Below, one piece after another: positions 5,678-6,023 of a stretch of DNA of 6,023 nt (the stretch's first letter is position 1; each line of letters begins with the position of its first letter). Origin of the DNA: Hydrogenophaga sp. (GTDB lineage Bacteria > Pseudomonadota > Gammaproteobacteria > Burkholderiales > Burkholderiaceae_C); contig JAIFNE010000030.1 in assembly GCA_020047875.1 (NCBI GenBank), forward strand, positions 1 to 6,023, given 5' to 3'. Position numbers and translations under genes: made by a program. A model generated the notes under the pieces. It was given only the letters and a program-made list of their open reading frames with translations, had not been told where the DNA came from and made no database searches.

Positions 5678-6023
5678 GCCCGCAGCGCCTCGTCCAGCAC
5701 CTCGACCCAGTGACGCACGGGCGTCTCGGTTCCGCTTTGCAGGTGGGTGATACAGCCGATGTTGGCGCTGGTGATCACCGCGGGCTTGAGCGCGCTCAGG
5801 TGGCCCAGCTTGCGGTCGCGCAGCTCGTAAGACAGCTTGGGATTGAGCACCGAATAGGTGCCGGCCGAGCCGCAGCACAGGTGCGCCTCGGTCTTCGCCA
5901 CCATGACGGTGAAGCCCAGCGCGCCCAGGTGCTGCTCAACGCCGCCCTTGAGCTGCTGGCCGTGCTGCAGCGTGCAGGGCGGGTGAAAACCCACCACCTT
6001 GCTGGCATCGGGGAGCTTCGCCA
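5674..6023 (-). CDS. glcF: Glycolate oxidase iron-sulfur subunit GlcF (C-terminal part)
   Basis: Only the last 115 residues are in the window; the gene runs off the right edge, so its start and N-terminal ferredoxin-like iron-sulfur region are not seen. GlcF forms the glycolate oxidase complex with the flavoproteins GlcD and GlcE and passes electrons from glycolate oxidation (to glyoxylate) toward the respiratory chain. The visible part is the cysteine-rich (CCG-type) domain: HPPCTLQHG, then HLCCGSAGTYS, then SANIGCITHLQSGTETPVRHW. This closely follows the E. coli GlcF C-terminus (HLCCGSAGTY, TANIGCQTHL, SVRHWIE), which separates it from other CCG-domain proteins such as LldE/LutA and GlpC. 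The stop TGA overlaps the GTG start of lrgA, so glcF is upstream in the same transcript. The promoter, and probably glcD and glcE, lie outside the window. Confidence 0.93.
   Translation of the reverse strand, partial: AKLPDASKVVGFHPPCTLQHGQQLKGGVEQHLGALGFTVMVAKTEAHLCCGSAGTYSVLNPKLSYELRDRKLGHLSALKPAVITSANIGCITHLQSGTETPVRHWVEVLDEALRA

Noticed and set aside
4746..5750. A 334-codon plus-strand open frame opposite lrgB and lrgA.
   Set aside because: Antisense shadow of two conserved membrane protein genes; no motif and poor composition.
5678..5878. An N-terminal extension of about 67 residues on LrgA.
   Set aside because: It overlaps conserved glcF sequence in another frame, is Arg/Ala-rich and unlike LrgA; the GTG at 5677 gives the family start and a GTGA overlap.

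Overview
The window looks like chromosomal DNA from a GC-rich betaproteobacterium, most likely a Comamonadaceae member (Hydrogenophaga/Acidovorax-like). This rests on base composition (roughly two thirds G+C by eye), on protein sequences that resemble the families as I know them from Burkholderiales, and on gene order. It is a recollection-based guess, since no search was possible. All seven protein genes look intact except the one cut by the right edge. I see no tRNA, rRNA, CRISPR, transposase or phage gene.

Layout, left to right. (1) alr, alanine racemase, minus strand, 14-1141. (2) A 251-bp divergent intergenic region with a plausible extended -10 promoter for the rightward gene. (3) lplT, lysophospholipid transporter of the major facilitator superfamily, plus strand, 1393-2676. 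(4) Only 24 bp further on, convergent, a 354-residue protein with two degenerate response-regulator receiver domains joined by a Pro/Ser/Arg-rich linker, minus strand, 2701-3765. (5) Divergent from it, a glutathione-peroxidase-family thiol peroxidase with the three-cysteine pattern of thioredoxin-dependent members, plus strand, 3914-4396. (6) A 214-bp convergent gap filled almost wholly by a 207-bp two-armed inverted repeat (4398-4604). (7) A tightly coupled leftward operon: the end of glcF (glycolate oxidase iron-sulfur subunit, 5674 to the window edge), lrgA (5318-5677) and lrgB (4611-5321), joined by GTGA and ATGA overlaps.

Two things deserve attention. First, the arms of the inverted repeat differ at 14 of 78 positions. 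Ten of these are five compensatory base-pair changes inside predicted local hairpins, and the other four lie in loops, so no difference breaks a pair. That is internal covariation evidence for a selected structured element, arranged like a REP doublet (REPIN). Second, lrgAB is translationally coupled to glcF. Because the plant LrgAB homologue PLGG1 carries glycolate and glycerate, this suggests that this bacterial LrgAB pair is a glycolate (or related 2-hydroxy/oxo acid) transporter serving glycolate oxidase, rather than a murein hydrolase/holin regulator. The double pseudo-receiver protein is a third, less defined, candidate for new biology.
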